From Bacteroidota bacterium (GTDB lineage: Bacteria > Bacteroidota > Bacteroidia > NS11-12g > UBA955), in contig RGEC01000030.1 in NCBI GenBank assembly GCA_009918425.1, forward strand, positions 1-14,541: 14,541 bases of DNA, given 5' to 3'. This document shows, piece by piece, positions 14,056 to 14,541 of this stretch. How positions within the stretch are numbered: position 1 is the stretch's first letter; every line of letters begins with the position of its first letter. The notes under the pieces are model-generated. The model was not told where the DNA came from and made no database searches. It saw nothing but the letters and a program-made list of their open reading frames with translations. The position numbers and the translations under genes were made by a program.

Positions 14056-14541
14056 ATGAAAACGAAAAATAGCACTTTCCATGAAGAGGAAACCCTGCAT
14101 AAACTCAAACATTACCTGCCAACGCAGGCACCCCTCAAGGACTTTATTCACCACAATACCCTTCACGCATTTCAGCATGAAGATTTCTTTACGGCTATTG
14201 CCCATGCATCCAGTCTTTTCGGATATAAAACAAGACTCAGTCTGAATGAATACCGAGCGCTGTTTGATGCCGGTAAAATTCAGCATGAAACTTTAAAACG
14301 AGTCATCGCAGACAGAACAGGAAAAACCGATACCGGCCTTTGGGAAAGTTTGCTGCTGGAAGATCTAGAGCAGAAGCCAAACCATCCCGGTATTGGGATA
14401 TTGCGTGCCGAGATTAAAAAACACTTTAAGGTAAATCTTGATAAGGAGGTTCAGCCTCTATTGTTCAGATTGCTGGGGAATTTTCTGGATCAGGGGGTTT
14501 CCATCAGGCCTTTTCCGATAGATCACAAAGGGTTTTTGCCT
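14056..14541 (+). CDS. dabA: Inorganic carbon transporter subunit DabA (DUF2309/UPF0753), N-terminal part
   Basis: The first 162 residues of DabA, the large carbonic-anhydrase-like subunit of the DAB bicarbonate/CO2 uptake complex at the inner membrane. DabA works with the NuoL-like membrane subunit DabB, and CO2 hydration is thought to be driven by the cation gradient. The N-terminal signature is clear: LKHYLPTQAPLKDFIHHNTL, then HAFQHEDFF, FGYKTRLSLNEYRALFDAGKI and ILRAEIKKHF. The catalytic Cys-Asp-His-Cys residues lie beyond the window. The start is the ATG at 14056; an overlapping 19-codon frame in another phase ends just inside the gene. DabB is not upstream (only the unknown small gene is), so it is expected downstream or elsewhere. 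No clear Shine-Dalgarno or promoter consensus is seen. The full protein is usually about 800 or more residues. Confidence 0.93.
   Translation, partial: MKTKNSTFHEEETLHKLKHYLPTQAPLKDFIHHNTLHAFQHEDFFTAIAHASSLFGYKTRLSLNEYRALFDAGKIQHETLKRVIADRTGKTDTGLWESLLLEDLEQKPNHPGIGILRAEIKKHFKVNLDKEVQPLLFRLLGNFLDQGVSIRPFPIDHKGFLP

Overview
The window looks like chromosomal DNA of a Bacteroidota bacterium, most like the Chitinophagales/Sphingobacteriales. A giant secreted protease carries a C-terminal type IX secretion (T9SS) type B sorting domain. Several promoters fit the Bacteroidota consensus (TTTG, about 20 nt, TAnnTTTG), Shine-Dalgarno sites are mostly absent, and there are many outer-membrane beta-barrel proteins ending their signal peptides in -AQ. 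There is no rRNA, tRNA, CRISPR array, transposase or phage gene, and no gene-free stretch longer than about 155 bases.

Left block, minus strand (about 7626 down to 1). In transcription order: hutI (imidazolonepropionase), a 112-base gap, a bacilliredoxin (BrxA/BrxB family), a 1,495-residue secreted M4 metalloprotease with CUB-like, PKD and repeated Ig-like modules plus a T9SS tail, an inositol-monophosphatase-family phosphatase whose ATG overlaps the protease stop by one base, and a LysE-family exporter running off the window edge. The last four are packed like an operon.

Middle (7604-8757). A gamma-class carbonic anhydrase on the plus strand runs head-on into an outer-membrane protein gene on the minus strand. 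Both look cut at the same place (about 8145-8185). Each frame continues into antisense sequence of the other, as expected if one deletion removed the 3' half of the outer-membrane gene and the very end of the anhydrase gene, or if the assembly or clone is chimeric there.

Right block, plus strand (8758-13529). Five genes are chained by 1-16 base overlaps: a membrane-anchored M23 peptidoglycan peptidase, a small MerR-type regulator, a small outer-membrane barrel, a 658-residue outer-membrane barrel with an N-terminal ComEA-like helix-hairpin-helix DNA-binding region, and pdxJ (vitamin B6 synthesis). The barrel plus helix-hairpin-helix pair is the least understood and most interesting system here. 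After it come a small unknown membrane-anchored protein with its own promoter and terminator, and the start of dabA (inorganic carbon uptake), cut off by the window edge.
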